Shown here in pieces: positions 1 through 5,487 of a DNA stretch of 6,349 nt. The DNA comes from Pseudomonadota bacterium (GTDB taxonomy: Bacteria; Pseudomonadota; Alphaproteobacteria; Sphingomonadales; Sphingomonadaceae). The stretch lies in contig JAEZBH010000186.1 in NCBI GenBank assembly GCA_023427285.1, positions 1 through 6,349 on the forward strand, written 5' to 3'. The number at the start of each line of letters is the position of its first letter. The first letter of the stretch is position 1. The notes beneath the pieces were generated by a model, which made no database searches, had not been told where the DNA came from, and saw nothing but the letters and a program-made list of their open reading frames with translations. The position numbers and the translations under genes were made by a program.

Positions 1-296
<296 letters not shown>

Positions 297-304
297 GCGC
301 TGCT

Positions 305-321
305 GGATTATAGGGATTATA
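305..321 (+). repeat. Tandem GGATTATA octamer pair
   Basis: GGATTATA occurs at 305-312 and again at 314-321, a 9-base period, just after the aminotransferase stop and directly before the palindrome at 322. A third copy lies at 492-499 in the msrP leader. No function is known to me. Confidence 0.4.
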
Positions 322-347
322 TGCAGGAGGGACTTGTCCCTCCTGCA
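322..347. repeat. Perfect 12-bp inverted repeat with 2-base centre
   Basis: TGCAGGAGGGAC (322-333) and GTCCCTCCTGCA (336-347) are exact reverse complements separated by TT. As RNA it would fold with the innermost pair opened. It follows the aminotransferase stop by 25 bases and precedes the T-tailed terminator at 362, so it may protect the 3' end or act as a first terminator hairpin. It has no T tract of its own on either side. A protein-binding palindrome is the alternative. Confidence 0.7.
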
Positions 348-361
348 CCTCCCATTCGATT

Positions 362-404
362 AAAAGGGCCGTGTCCTGCATAAGGGGCGCGGCCCTTTTC
401 TTTT
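362..404 (+). terminator. Rho-independent terminator after the aminotransferase gene
   Basis: AAAAGGGCCGTG (362-373) pairs with CGCGGCCCTTTT (388-399) through 12 positions including one G-T pair. The 14-base loop is 374-387. The 3' arm runs into TTTTCTTTT (396-404). The A-rich 5' arm gives some bidirectional character. It fits termination of the aminotransferase transcript on the + strand. Confidence 0.8.
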
Positions 405-469
405 GCCTGTTTCAGGAGGGCACTGGAAACGCGGCCCGAAAAACGAACAGGGGGTCAAAATCAGATGAC

Positions 470-498
470 ATGACCGCCTGCGCGGTCAGGGGGATTAT
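470..498 (+). promoter_or_regulatory. Possible sigma-70-like promoter with internal dyad, upstream of msrP
   Basis: ATGACC (470-475) and GATTAT (493-498) are separated by 17 bases, and each matches four of six consensus positions, so support is modest. A perfect dyad TGACCGC-CTGC-GCGGTCA (471-488) fills the spacer and would be a natural operator for a regulator. If the promoter is real, the start lies near 505 and the leader is about 50 bases. Alternatively transcription starts further upstream and the dyad is an RNA hairpin. Confidence 0.35.
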
Positions 499-548
499 AA
501 ATCCTCCTGCAAACTAGAAGAATTACCCGTAGAATCCTTCGCTGGAGG
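489..548 (+). promoter_or_regulatory. msrP leader: competing hairpins around the ribosome binding site
   Basis: GGGGGATT (489-496) can pair with AATCCTCC (500-507) in an 8-bp hairpin with one G-U pair and an ATA loop. The same CCTCC (503-507) is also an exact complement of the msrP Shine-Dalgarno GGAGG (544-548); with one T-T mismatch the pairing extends to CCTCCTGC/GCTGGAGG (503-510 with 541-548). The two folds exclude one another, which is the layout of a translational switch. It requires transcription to begin before about 489; otherwise only the SD-hiding pairing could occur. Confidence 0.3.
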
Positions 549-555
549 TGCTGCC

Positions 556-1524
556 ATGCTCATTCGCAAGACATCCGGCCTGTCGCTGCCCGAGCGCGAG
601 GCGACGCCTGAGGCGCTGTATCTGAACCGGCGGGAGTGGCTGGCGGGCATGATCGCAGCCGGGCTATTGCCTGCCTCCGCCTTGAGCGCTTGCGCCGAGG
701 CAGCACCAGAGTCGGAGCCTGAATCGGCGCTGGCCAAGCTCAACTACAAGCCCGGCCCGTTCTCAACCCCCGAAGAGCAGACGCCCTTCAAGGCGGTGAC
801 GACCTACAACAACTTCTACGAATTCGGCACGGACAAGGGCGACCCCTCCGCCAACGCCCACACTCTGAAGCCCCGCCCGTGGACGGTGACGGTGGACGGC
901 ATGGTCGCCAAGCCCCGCCAGTTCGATGTGGACGCGCTCATCAAGGCCATGCCGCTGGAAGAGCGGGTGTACCGCCTGCGCTGCGTTGAGGGCTGGTCCA
1001 TGGTCATTCCGTGGGTGGGCTTTCCGCTGGCCGCATTGCTGAAGCAGGTCGAGCCGACGGCAGGCGCGCGCTACGTGGCGTTCACCAGCCTGAATGACCC
1101 GAAGCAGATGCCGGGCCAACGCGGCTTCGTGCTGGACTGGCCATACACTGAGGGCTTGCGGCTTGATGAGGCCCTGAACCCGCTGACGCTGCTGGCGGTG
1201 GGCCTTTATGGCCGGGTGCTGCCCAACCAGAACGGTGCGCCCATCCGGCTGGTGGTGCCGTGGAAGTACGGCTTCAAGAGCATCAAGTCGATCACCTCGA
1301 TCCGCCTGACCGACAAGCAGCCGCCAACCTCGTGGAACCTGTCCAACCCGCGGGAATACGGCTTCTATTCCAACGTGAACCCTGCCGTCTCCCACCCGCG
1401 CTGGAGCCAGGCAAAGGAGCGGCGCATCGGCGAGTTCAAGCGCCGCGATACGCTGCCCTTCAACGGTTACGGCGAGCAGGTGGCCGGGCTCTACAAGGGC
1501 ATGGACCTGCGCAAGTTCTACTGA
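556..1524 (+). CDS. msrP: Protein-methionine-sulfoxide reductase catalytic subunit MsrP (YedY family)
   Basis: MsrP is a periplasmic molybdopterin enzyme that reduces methionine sulfoxide in envelope proteins, taking electrons from MsrQ. The 322-residue product has a twin-arginine signal (LNRREWLAG, Arg25-Arg26) followed by a short hydrophobic stretch to about residue 45, as expected for export of a folded cofactor protein. The oxidoreductase molybdopterin-binding domain follows. [13 protein letters not shown] (85-97), [14 protein letters not shown] (140-153) with Cys143 as the expected molybdenum ligand, and [14 protein letters not shown] (233-246) are all YedY-family signatures. Length is normal for the family. 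ATG at 556 is supported by GGAGG at 544-548, seven bases away. One oddity is LSAC at residues 43-46, which resembles a lipobox, so the protein might be a Tat-exported lipoprotein. msrQ follows after 5 bases, surely in one operon. Confidence 0.96.
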   Translation: MLIRKTSGLSLPEREATPEALYLNRREWLAGMIAAGLLPASALSACAEAAPESEPESALAKLNYKPGPFSTPEEQTPFKAVTTYNNFYEFGTDKGDPSANAHTLKPRPWTVTVDGMVAKPRQFDVDALIKAMPLEERVYRLRCVEGWSMVIPWVGFPLAALLKQVEPTAGARYVAFTSLNDPKQMPGQRGFVLDWPYTEGLRLDEALNPLTLLAVGLYGRVLPNQNGAPIRLVVPWKYGFKSIKSITSIRLTDKQPPTSWNLSNPREYGFYSNVNPAVSHPRWSQAKERRIGEFKRRDTLPFNGYGEQVAGLYKGMDLRKFY

Positions 1525-1529
1525 GCCCC

Positions 1530-2174
1530 ATGAACGCCGCCCGCACCCGCCTTATTCGGCGCATCCTCAAGCCCGCCGCCTTCGTGCTGCTTGGCCTGCC
1601 GCTGGCGTGGCTGGCGGTGCAGTGGTTCTGGCTGCTGAGGGACGGCACCGGCAGCCTTGGCATCAACCCGATCGAGGCGTCCATCCACCACACGGGGCTC
1701 TGGGCGCTGCGCATTCTCTTGCTGACACTGGCCATCAGCCCCCTCACCCGGCTGACCCACTTAACGCCGCTGATGAGCATAAGGCGCATGTGCGGGCTTT
1801 ACGCCTTCGCCTACGCTGCCGTGCACCTGATGCTCTACTTCGGTCTGGATCTGGAGTTTTCAGTCACCGCGCTGTGGGCGGACATTCTGAAGCGCTGGTA
1901 CATCGCCCTTGGCATGGCGGCGCTTGTTCTCATGGTGCCGCTGGCCATCACCTCCACCGCCCGCGCCATCAAGGCGCTGGGCGCGCGGCGCTGGCAGCGC
2001 CTGCACCGGCTGGTTTATGCCGTTGGCGCTCTGGCCGTTTTGCACTTCTGGCTGGTGGTGAAAGGCATTCAGACAGAACCTCTCATTTATATGGGGATTT
2101 ATGCCATTCTGATGCTTGCGCGCCTGCCCCGATTGCGCCAATCTGCCGCGCACAAAAAAAAGGCCGGGCACTGA
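1530..2174 (+). CDS. msrQ: Haem-binding membrane subunit MsrQ (YedZ family)
   Basis: MsrQ is the inner-membrane b-type cytochrome that passes electrons from the respiratory chain or a flavin reductase to MsrP. The 214-residue protein shows about six hydrophobic segments (near 13-35, 50-70, 87-105, 125-142, 162-178 and 184-198). The family motif GINPIE is at 44-49 and RRMCGLYAFAYAAVHL at 85-100. His99, His159 (in RWQRLHRLVY) and His172 match the three conserved haem-related histidines. The frame is open further upstream inside msrP, but ATG at 1530 gives the usual MsrQ N-terminus. No clear Shine-Dalgarno precedes it, so translation is probably coupled to msrP, whose stop ends 5 bases before. 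The last residues, HKKKAGH, are encoded by DNA that on the other strand forms a strong terminator with an eight-T tail, so the C-terminus looks shaped by that element. Confidence 0.95.
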   Translation: MNAARTRLIRRILKPAAFVLLGLPLAWLAVQWFWLLRDGTGSLGINPIEASIHHTGLWALRILLLTLAISPLTRLTHLTPLMSIRRMCGLYAFAYAAVHLMLYFGLDLEFSVTALWADILKRWYIALGMAALVLMVPLAITSTARAIKALGARRWQRLHRLVYAVGALAVLHFWLVVKGIQTEPLIYMGIYAILMLARLPRLRQSAAHKKKAGH

Positions 2175-2183
2175 GGCCCGGCC
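2154..2183 (-). terminator. Strong rho-independent terminator, overlapping the 3' end of msrQ
   Basis: GGCCGGGC (2162-2169) and GCCCGGCC (2176-2183) form a perfect 8-bp GC-rich stem with a 6-base loop. Eight A at 2154-2161 become eight T directly after the hairpin on the - strand. On the + strand the hairpin is followed by AGTCTGC with no T run, so the direction is clearly minus. It ends the candidate small RNA and/or the trxB-lysR transcript. It also covers the last codons and stop of msrQ. Confidence 0.88.
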
Positions 2184-2318
2184 AGTCTGCATAGGGACGC
2201 ACCATCGGGGGGGATGGAGCGCAAGGATCCGAAACGGGGGGAGGACCGATCGGATCGGGTCCGGAACCTCAAGGGGGAGGAGAGGAGTTCCGAACGCGTC
2301 GCTGCAATGCAACACGCG
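2154..2318 (-). ncRNA. Candidate small RNA with repeated C-rich anti-Shine-Dalgarno loops (5' end uncertain)
   Basis: Read on the - strand, this stretch forms successive stem-loops ending in a T-tailed terminator. A 5-bp outer stem lies at 2318-2295 (CGCGT/ACGCG). Hairpin 1 (2292-2262) has stem CGGAAC/GTTCCG, extended by CTC/GAG after a 2-base bulge, and loop TCCTCCCCCTT. Hairpin 2 (2256-2226) has a perfect 7-bp stem GATCCGA/TCGGATC, and its loop contains CCTCCCCCC. Hairpin 3 (2217-2202) has stem CCATC/GATGG and a loop of six C. The terminator follows at 2183-2154. Loops with CCUCC-type motifs complementary to ribosome binding sites are a known hallmark of several alphaproteobacterial trans-acting RNAs, such as CcsR and the ar14 group; membership in either is not claimed. 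A weak -10-like TATAGAT lies at 2325-2319 with no clear -35, so the 5' end is a guess; if that box is used, the RNA would start near 2313, inside the first stem. It could instead be processed from the lysR 3' UTR. Confidence 0.6.
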
Positions 2319-2611
2319 ATCTATATGCGCCTGTGGCCCCTCACCCGGTAGAGCCTGATTTCGCAAGGGAGACATGCATTTTTTGCATACCGGCGATTTT
2401 CGGCTTTGGCGCAGAAAACCACACTCTCGAAACAACCCCGCGCCTCAGAAATGATCGAACAGTGACCATTTCCCATGAAACTGCCGCCTCTTCCATGCAT
2501 CATCGTCATGGAAAATCGCAGATTTCCACCGTTCATTTGGAATAGGACAGAGGGGCGAACGACCCGCAGCCGCTGGCTGCCCGCCCCTTCCGTGCCTGAA
2601 AAATAAAGAAA
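2319..2611. other. Non-coding stretch between the candidate sRNA and lysR
   Basis: Short open frames cross this region on both strands, but none shows a recognisable domain or a convincing ribosome binding site. It holds several small inverted repeats: ATGCA-TTTTT-TGCAT (2374-2388), TTCCATG/CATGGAA with a 9-base loop (2491-2513), AAATC-GCA-GATTT (2513-2525) and the compound hairpin at 2551-2588. Its base composition is noticeably less GC-rich than the flanking genes in 2365-2545. It probably serves as the lysR 3' UTR and as upstream DNA for the candidate small RNA. Confidence 0.5.
2551..2588 (-). terminator. Compound hairpin just downstream of lysR (possible weak terminator)
   Basis: AGGGGCG (2551-2557) pairs with CGCCCCT (2582-2588), enclosing a second perfect stem GCAGCC-GCT-GGCTGC (2566-2580). 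It lies 23 bases after the lysR stop on the - strand. No T tract follows in that direction, so it may stabilise the 3' end, pause polymerase or be a processing boundary instead of a true intrinsic terminator. Confidence 0.4.
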
Positions 2612-3532
2612 TTACAGGTTCAGGGATTCCTGCGTTGCCCGCATGACAAGGAAGTCGCGCAGCACCGCAACGCGGATCGAGTTCTTCAATTCGCGCGGAT
2701 ACACGAAATAGATGGGAAAGCGCGGCCCCATCACTTCGGGCAGAACCGGCACCAGCGTGTCGGTATTCTTGACCAAGTAGGCCGGAACGGAGCCGATCCC
2801 GACGCCCTCCTCCACCGCCTGCATGAGCGCATAGAGGTTGTTCACGGACAAAAGAGGCGTGCGCGGCCCGGAGGAGCGCCCGACGCTTAGCAGCCAGTTC
2901 ACATCGCGGATCGGCTCGGGCGCGAACGCCCCGTAGGTCACCAGCCGGTGATGGTCGAGATCCTGCACCGTCTTGGGCGCGCCGTACTTCTCCAGATACT
3001 GCGGCGAAGCGCACAGCACATGGCGCGTGTCGGCCAGATGCCGCTGGATCAGATCCGCCTGCTTGGGCTCGTGGAAGCGCAAGGCGACGTCCGCCTCGCG
3101 CTTGGACAGGTCGATGTCGTCATCCGCCAGCAGCAGGTTGATGGTGATATCAGGGTAGAGTTCGAGGAAATCCCGAACGTGCTTGATGAGCCACGTCGAG
3201 CCGAAGCTGACCGTCGTTGTAACGCGCAACTCGCCCGACGGGCGGGTGCGGGTGGCGAGGATCGAACGCTCGACCGAATCGATCCGCTCCGCCACGAGGC
3301 GCGCCGCTTCCAGAAGCTGCTCGCCCTCGTGGGTGAGCGCGAGGCCCCGGGCGTGACGATGGAACAACGCCGCGCCCAGACTCGTCTCCAGCGCCTGCAC
3401 CTGACGCGACAGGGCGGGCTGGCTCTGGTGCAGCCTCTTGGCGGCTTCCGTGAAGCTGCCGGCTTCGGCCACGGCATAGAAAAGCCGCAGCTTTTCCCAG
3501 TCCATACCCCTGCTACCGATGGAATCGCGCAT
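2612..3532 (-). CDS. LysR-type transcriptional regulator
   Basis: This is a LysR-family DNA-binding regulator of 306 residues, normal length. The N-terminal winged helix-turn-helix begins at MDWEKLRLFYAVAEAGSFTEA (10-30) and continues through AAKRLHQSQPALSRQVQALE (30-49), the recognition helix region. The co-inducer domain spans roughly 100-300, with RVTTTVSFG (103-111) and EADVALRF (146-153) typical of periplasmic-binding-protein-like folds. The start is uncertain. ATG at 3532 has AGG with a 6-base gap; ATG at 3505, giving MDWEKLR and 297 residues, is where many relatives begin but has AGGGG only one base away. It lies 39 bases downstream of trxB on the same strand, so it is likely cotranscribed with it. 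The effector and target genes are unknown. Confidence 0.95.
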   Translation of the reverse strand: MRDSIGSRGMDWEKLRLFYAVAEAGSFTEAAKRLHQSQPALSRQVQALETSLGAALFHRHARGLALTHEGEQLLEAARLVAERIDSVERSILATRTRPSGELRVTTTVSFGSTWLIKHVRDFLELYPDITINLLLADDDIDLSKREADVALRFHEPKQADLIQRHLADTRHVLCASPQYLEKYGAPKTVQDLDHHRLVTYGAFAPEPIRDVNWLLSVGRSSGPRTPLLSVNNLYALMQAVEEGVGIGSVPAYLVKNTDTLVPVLPEVMGPRFPIYFVYPRELKNSIRVAVLRDFLVMRATQESLNL

Positions 3533-3571
3533 GATCCGCCTGGCCCCGCCCTTATCGACCTGTAACCGGCC

Positions 3572-4537
3572 TTATTCAGCCGCCAGCGCCTCAACCGGCT
3601 GGTGCGCCAGAAAACGCTCGGCCTCAAGCGCGGCCATGCAGCCCATGCCCGCAGCGGTGACGGCCTGACGGTACAGCTTGTCCTTCACGTCGCCCGCGGC
3701 ATAGACGCCCGGCACGGAGGTTGCGGTCGAGTCCGGCTTGGTCAGGAGATAGCCTTCCTCGTCCATCTCGACCTTGCCCTTGAACAGGCTGGTCGCCGGA
3801 TCGTGACCGATGGCGATGAACACGCCGTCGGTTGCAACCTCGCTCACCTCGCCCGTCTTCAGACTCTTCAGGCGCACGCCGGTCACGCCCAGCGGCTCCT
3901 CGGTGCCCAGCACCTCTTCGATCACGCTGTCCCAGATCACCTCGACCTTGGGGTGGGCCAGCAGGCGCTGCTGGTTGGTCTTGTCCGCACGCAGCGAATC
4001 GCGGCGGTGGACCTGACGCACCTTGGAGGCGAAGTTGGTGAGGAACAGGGCCTCTTCCACAGCGGTGTTGCCGCCGCCCACAACCATCACTTCCTTGTTG
4101 CGGTAGAAGAAGCCGTCGCAAGTGGCGCAGGCGGACACGCCGAAGCCCTGGAACTTCTGCTCGGACGGCAGACCCAGCCAGCGGGCTTGCGCGCCGGTGC
4201 AGATGATGAGGGTGTCCGCAAGGAACACGGTGCCGGAATCGCCGGTCAGGCGGAACGGGCGCTGGCTCAGGTCAACGTCGATGATATGCTCGGAGACGAT
4301 GTTCGCGCCAACGTTCTTCGCCTGCGCCTGCATCTGCTCCATCAGCCACGGACCCTGAATGGGATCGGCAAAACCGGGGAAGTTCTCGACTTCCGTGGTG
4401 ATGGTCAGCTGACCGCCCGGCTGGATGCCCGAAACCAGAACCGGCTCAAGCGCCGCACGCGCCGCATAGATGGCCGCCGTCAGGCCTGCGGGGCCCGACC
4501 CCAGAATAAGCACGCGGGTGGAAATGGTCTCGCTCAT
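3572..4537 (-). CDS. trxB: Thioredoxin-disulfide reductase
   Basis: TrxB is a cytoplasmic FAD enzyme that uses NADPH to reduce thioredoxin, feeding ribonucleotide reductase, methionine sulfoxide reductases and general disulfide control. The 321-residue product has normal length for the low-molecular-weight class. The FAD-binding GSGPAG is at 13-18, the redox-active CATC at 137-140, the NADPH-binding GGGNTA at 154-159 with HRRD at 177-180, and the C-terminal FAD motif AAGDVKDKLYRQAVTAAGMGC at 280-300. All catalytic elements are intact. ATG at 4537 is supported by GAGGA just upstream (4546-4542 on the - strand). It is the first gene of a probable trxB-lysR unit and diverges from the Lrp/AsnC gene across 285 bases. 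No convincing promoter hexamers were found; TTATAT-like sequence on the - strand near 4601-4596 is only a weak -10 candidate. Confidence 0.98.
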   Translation of the reverse strand: MSETISTRVLILGSGPAGLTAAIYAARAALEPVLVSGIQPGGQLTITTEVENFPGFADPIQGPWLMEQMQAQAKNVGANIVSEHIIDVDLSQRPFRLTGDSGTVFLADTLIICTGAQARWLGLPSEQKFQGFGVSACATCDGFFYRNKEVMVVGGGNTAVEEALFLTNFASKVRQVHRRDSLRADKTNQQRLLAHPKVEVIWDSVIEEVLGTEEPLGVTGVRLKSLKTGEVSEVATDGVFIAIGHDPATSLFKGKVEMDEEGYLLTKPDSTATSVPGVYAAGDVKDKLYRQAVTAAGMGCMAALEAERFLAHQPVEALAAE

Positions 4538-4759
4538 GAATTCCTCGGCTTCTCAATTCTGCAATCGCCCATCAGGGCAACAAACTTTTCGCACCATATA
4601 AGCAGCCACGTCCGCTTTTACGACACCCGTTTGCGCCAGCCCCCTCTCCTCCCTGCGGTTTTTCAGCGGCAAAGACAGGCATTGCCAAGCGCAGCGCGAC
4701 CCTTTAACGCGACCACGCGGCACCGCGCGACATCCCTCAAAGCTAGAAATTAAATAGCC

Positions 4760-4790
4760 CTTGCAAGACATATTATTGCACGGTACGCAA
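4760..4790. promoter_or_regulatory. Candidate operator: repeated TTGC/GCAA half-sites before the Lrp/AsnC gene
   Basis: An 8-base palindrome CTTGCAAG (4760-4767) is followed by TTGC (4776-4779), seven bases, and GCAA (4787-4790). The intervening ACATATTATT is AT-rich in an otherwise GC-rich window. Lrp/AsnC proteins commonly bind several loosely symmetric sites and regulate their own genes. This block lies 33-63 bases before the GTG start, so autoregulation is a fair guess. Confidence 0.35.
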
Positions 4791-4822
4791 ATCCCCTTAG
4801 TAGAAATTACCGGAGCGAGACT

Positions 4823-5305
4823 GTGGCGCGCGTGAAGCTCGATGCCGTTGATCGGAGGATCCTGAGCAATCTTCAGGACGACGGACGGATGACCAACGTT
4901 GAGCTGGCCAATCGCGCCGGCATTACCGCACCGCCCTGCCTGCGGCGCGTTCGCACGCTGGAAACCTCTGGCGTCATCAAGGGTTACCATGCGGATCTCG
5001 ACCCCGATGCGCTGGGCTACAGCATCATCGTGTTCGCGCTCGTCAGCCTGAAGAGCCAAGCCGAGGCCGACCTTCAGGCCTTCGAGAAGCATGTGGAGCA
5101 ACTGGCCGAAGTGCGGGAATGCTACATGCTGAACGGCGAGATCGACTTCGTCTTGAAGATCGTCTCCACCGACCTTCAGGCCTTCCAGCGCTTCCTGACC
5201 TCAAAGCTGACCCCGGCCCCGAACGTGGCCAGCGTCAAGACCTCGCTCGTTATTCGCACGTCGAAGCGCCAGCCGGGCATTCCCGTTGACCTGACCTCCG
5301 ACTGA
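4823..5305 (+). CDS. Lrp/AsnC-family transcriptional regulator
   Basis: This is a 160-residue regulator of the leucine-responsive/asparagine family, which act as dimers or octamers and sense amino acids. The helix-turn-helix occupies about 7-50: LDAVDRRILSNLQDDGRMTNVELA (6-29), then the recognition helix in AGITAPPCLRRVRTLE (32-47). The RAM (ligand and oligomerisation) domain spans about 65-145, with YMLNGEIDFVLKIVSTDL (101-118) containing the usual G-x-x-D. The start is GTG at 4823, supported by GGAG at 4812-4815, seven bases upstream. The gene diverges from trxB and is followed by a terminator, so it is probably monocistronic. Ligand and targets cannot be read from sequence. It is near canonical Lrp in length, but no particular member (Lrp, AsnC, BkdR) is assigned. 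Confidence 0.95.
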   Translation: MARVKLDAVDRRILSNLQDDGRMTNVELANRAGITAPPCLRRVRTLETSGVIKGYHADLDPDALGYSIIVFALVSLKSQAEADLQAFEKHVEQLAEVRECYMLNGEIDFVLKIVSTDLQAFQRFLTSKLTPAPNVASVKTSLVIRTSKRQPGIPVDLTSD

Positions 5306-5331
5306 GCCGCAAACCGCCGCTATGAAACGCG

Positions 5332-5365
5332 CCCCCGGCCGGAGCCTTCCGCCGGGGGTTTTCGT
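5332..5365 (+). terminator. Rho-independent terminator after the Lrp/AsnC gene
   Basis: CCCCCGGC (5332-5339) pairs with GCCGGGGG (5351-5358). The stem continues through GGA/TCC after a one-base bulge. TTTTCGTTT (5359-5367) follows. It starts 26 bases after the stop codon and clearly belongs to the + strand transcript. Confidence 0.85.
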
Positions 5366-5374
5366 TTCCGCCGA

Positions 5375-5400
5375 CCGCTTTTGCGCACAGGCAAGAGCGG
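5375..5400. other. 10-bp hairpin between the terminator and the Rrf2 gene
   Basis: CCGCTTTTGC (5375-5384) pairs with GCAAGAGCGG (5391-5400) through ten positions, one of them G-T, with loop GCACAG. There is no T tract on either side, so it is not a standard terminator. It may be an operator dyad or part of a leader for the Rrf2 gene, whose start is 87 bases further on. Confidence 0.5.
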
Positions 5401-5456
5401 CTTCATTGACGCGCTGGGCAGAGGGGGCTACTGCAAGTTCTCGGTTCGATTCGCCA

Positions 5457-5480
5457 TACAATCGTTGCTAGAATTCAGGA
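5457..5480 (+). promoter_or_regulatory. Possible -10 element and ribosome binding site of the Rrf2 gene
   Basis: TACAAT (5457-5462) matches the -10 consensus at five of six positions, but no good -35 lies at the right distance. AGGA (5477-5480) precedes the TTG start at 5488 by seven bases and decides that start. A second -10-like TAGAAT at 5469-5474 would place the transcript start after the AGGA and is less likely. Confidence 0.4.
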
Positions 5481-5487
5481 TCTGTCC

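Noticed and set aside
763..1395. 210-codon - strand frame inside msrP
   Set aside because: It is a shadow of the msrP reading frame with no ribosome binding site or family motif.
2207..2277. G-quadruplex on the + strand from the four G-runs
   Set aside because: The runs are separated by 13-22 bases, far beyond the loop lengths of a canonical quadruplex, whereas each run sits neatly in a hairpin loop.
2116..2358. 80-codon + strand frame over the G-rich segment
   Set aside because: It starts inside msrQ, lacks a ribosome binding site, and its sequence is explained by the - strand stem-loops.
1860..2435. 191-codon - strand frame across msrQ and the intergenic region
   Set aside because: It overlaps msrQ and runs through the hairpins and terminator of the candidate RNA; the translation has no domain-like pattern.
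3602..4753. 383-codon open frame on the + strand opposite trxB
   Set aside because: It lies antisense to an intact trxB with all catalytic motifs, its translation is low-complexity and without a recognisable domain, and such long mirror frames are common in GC-rich DNA.
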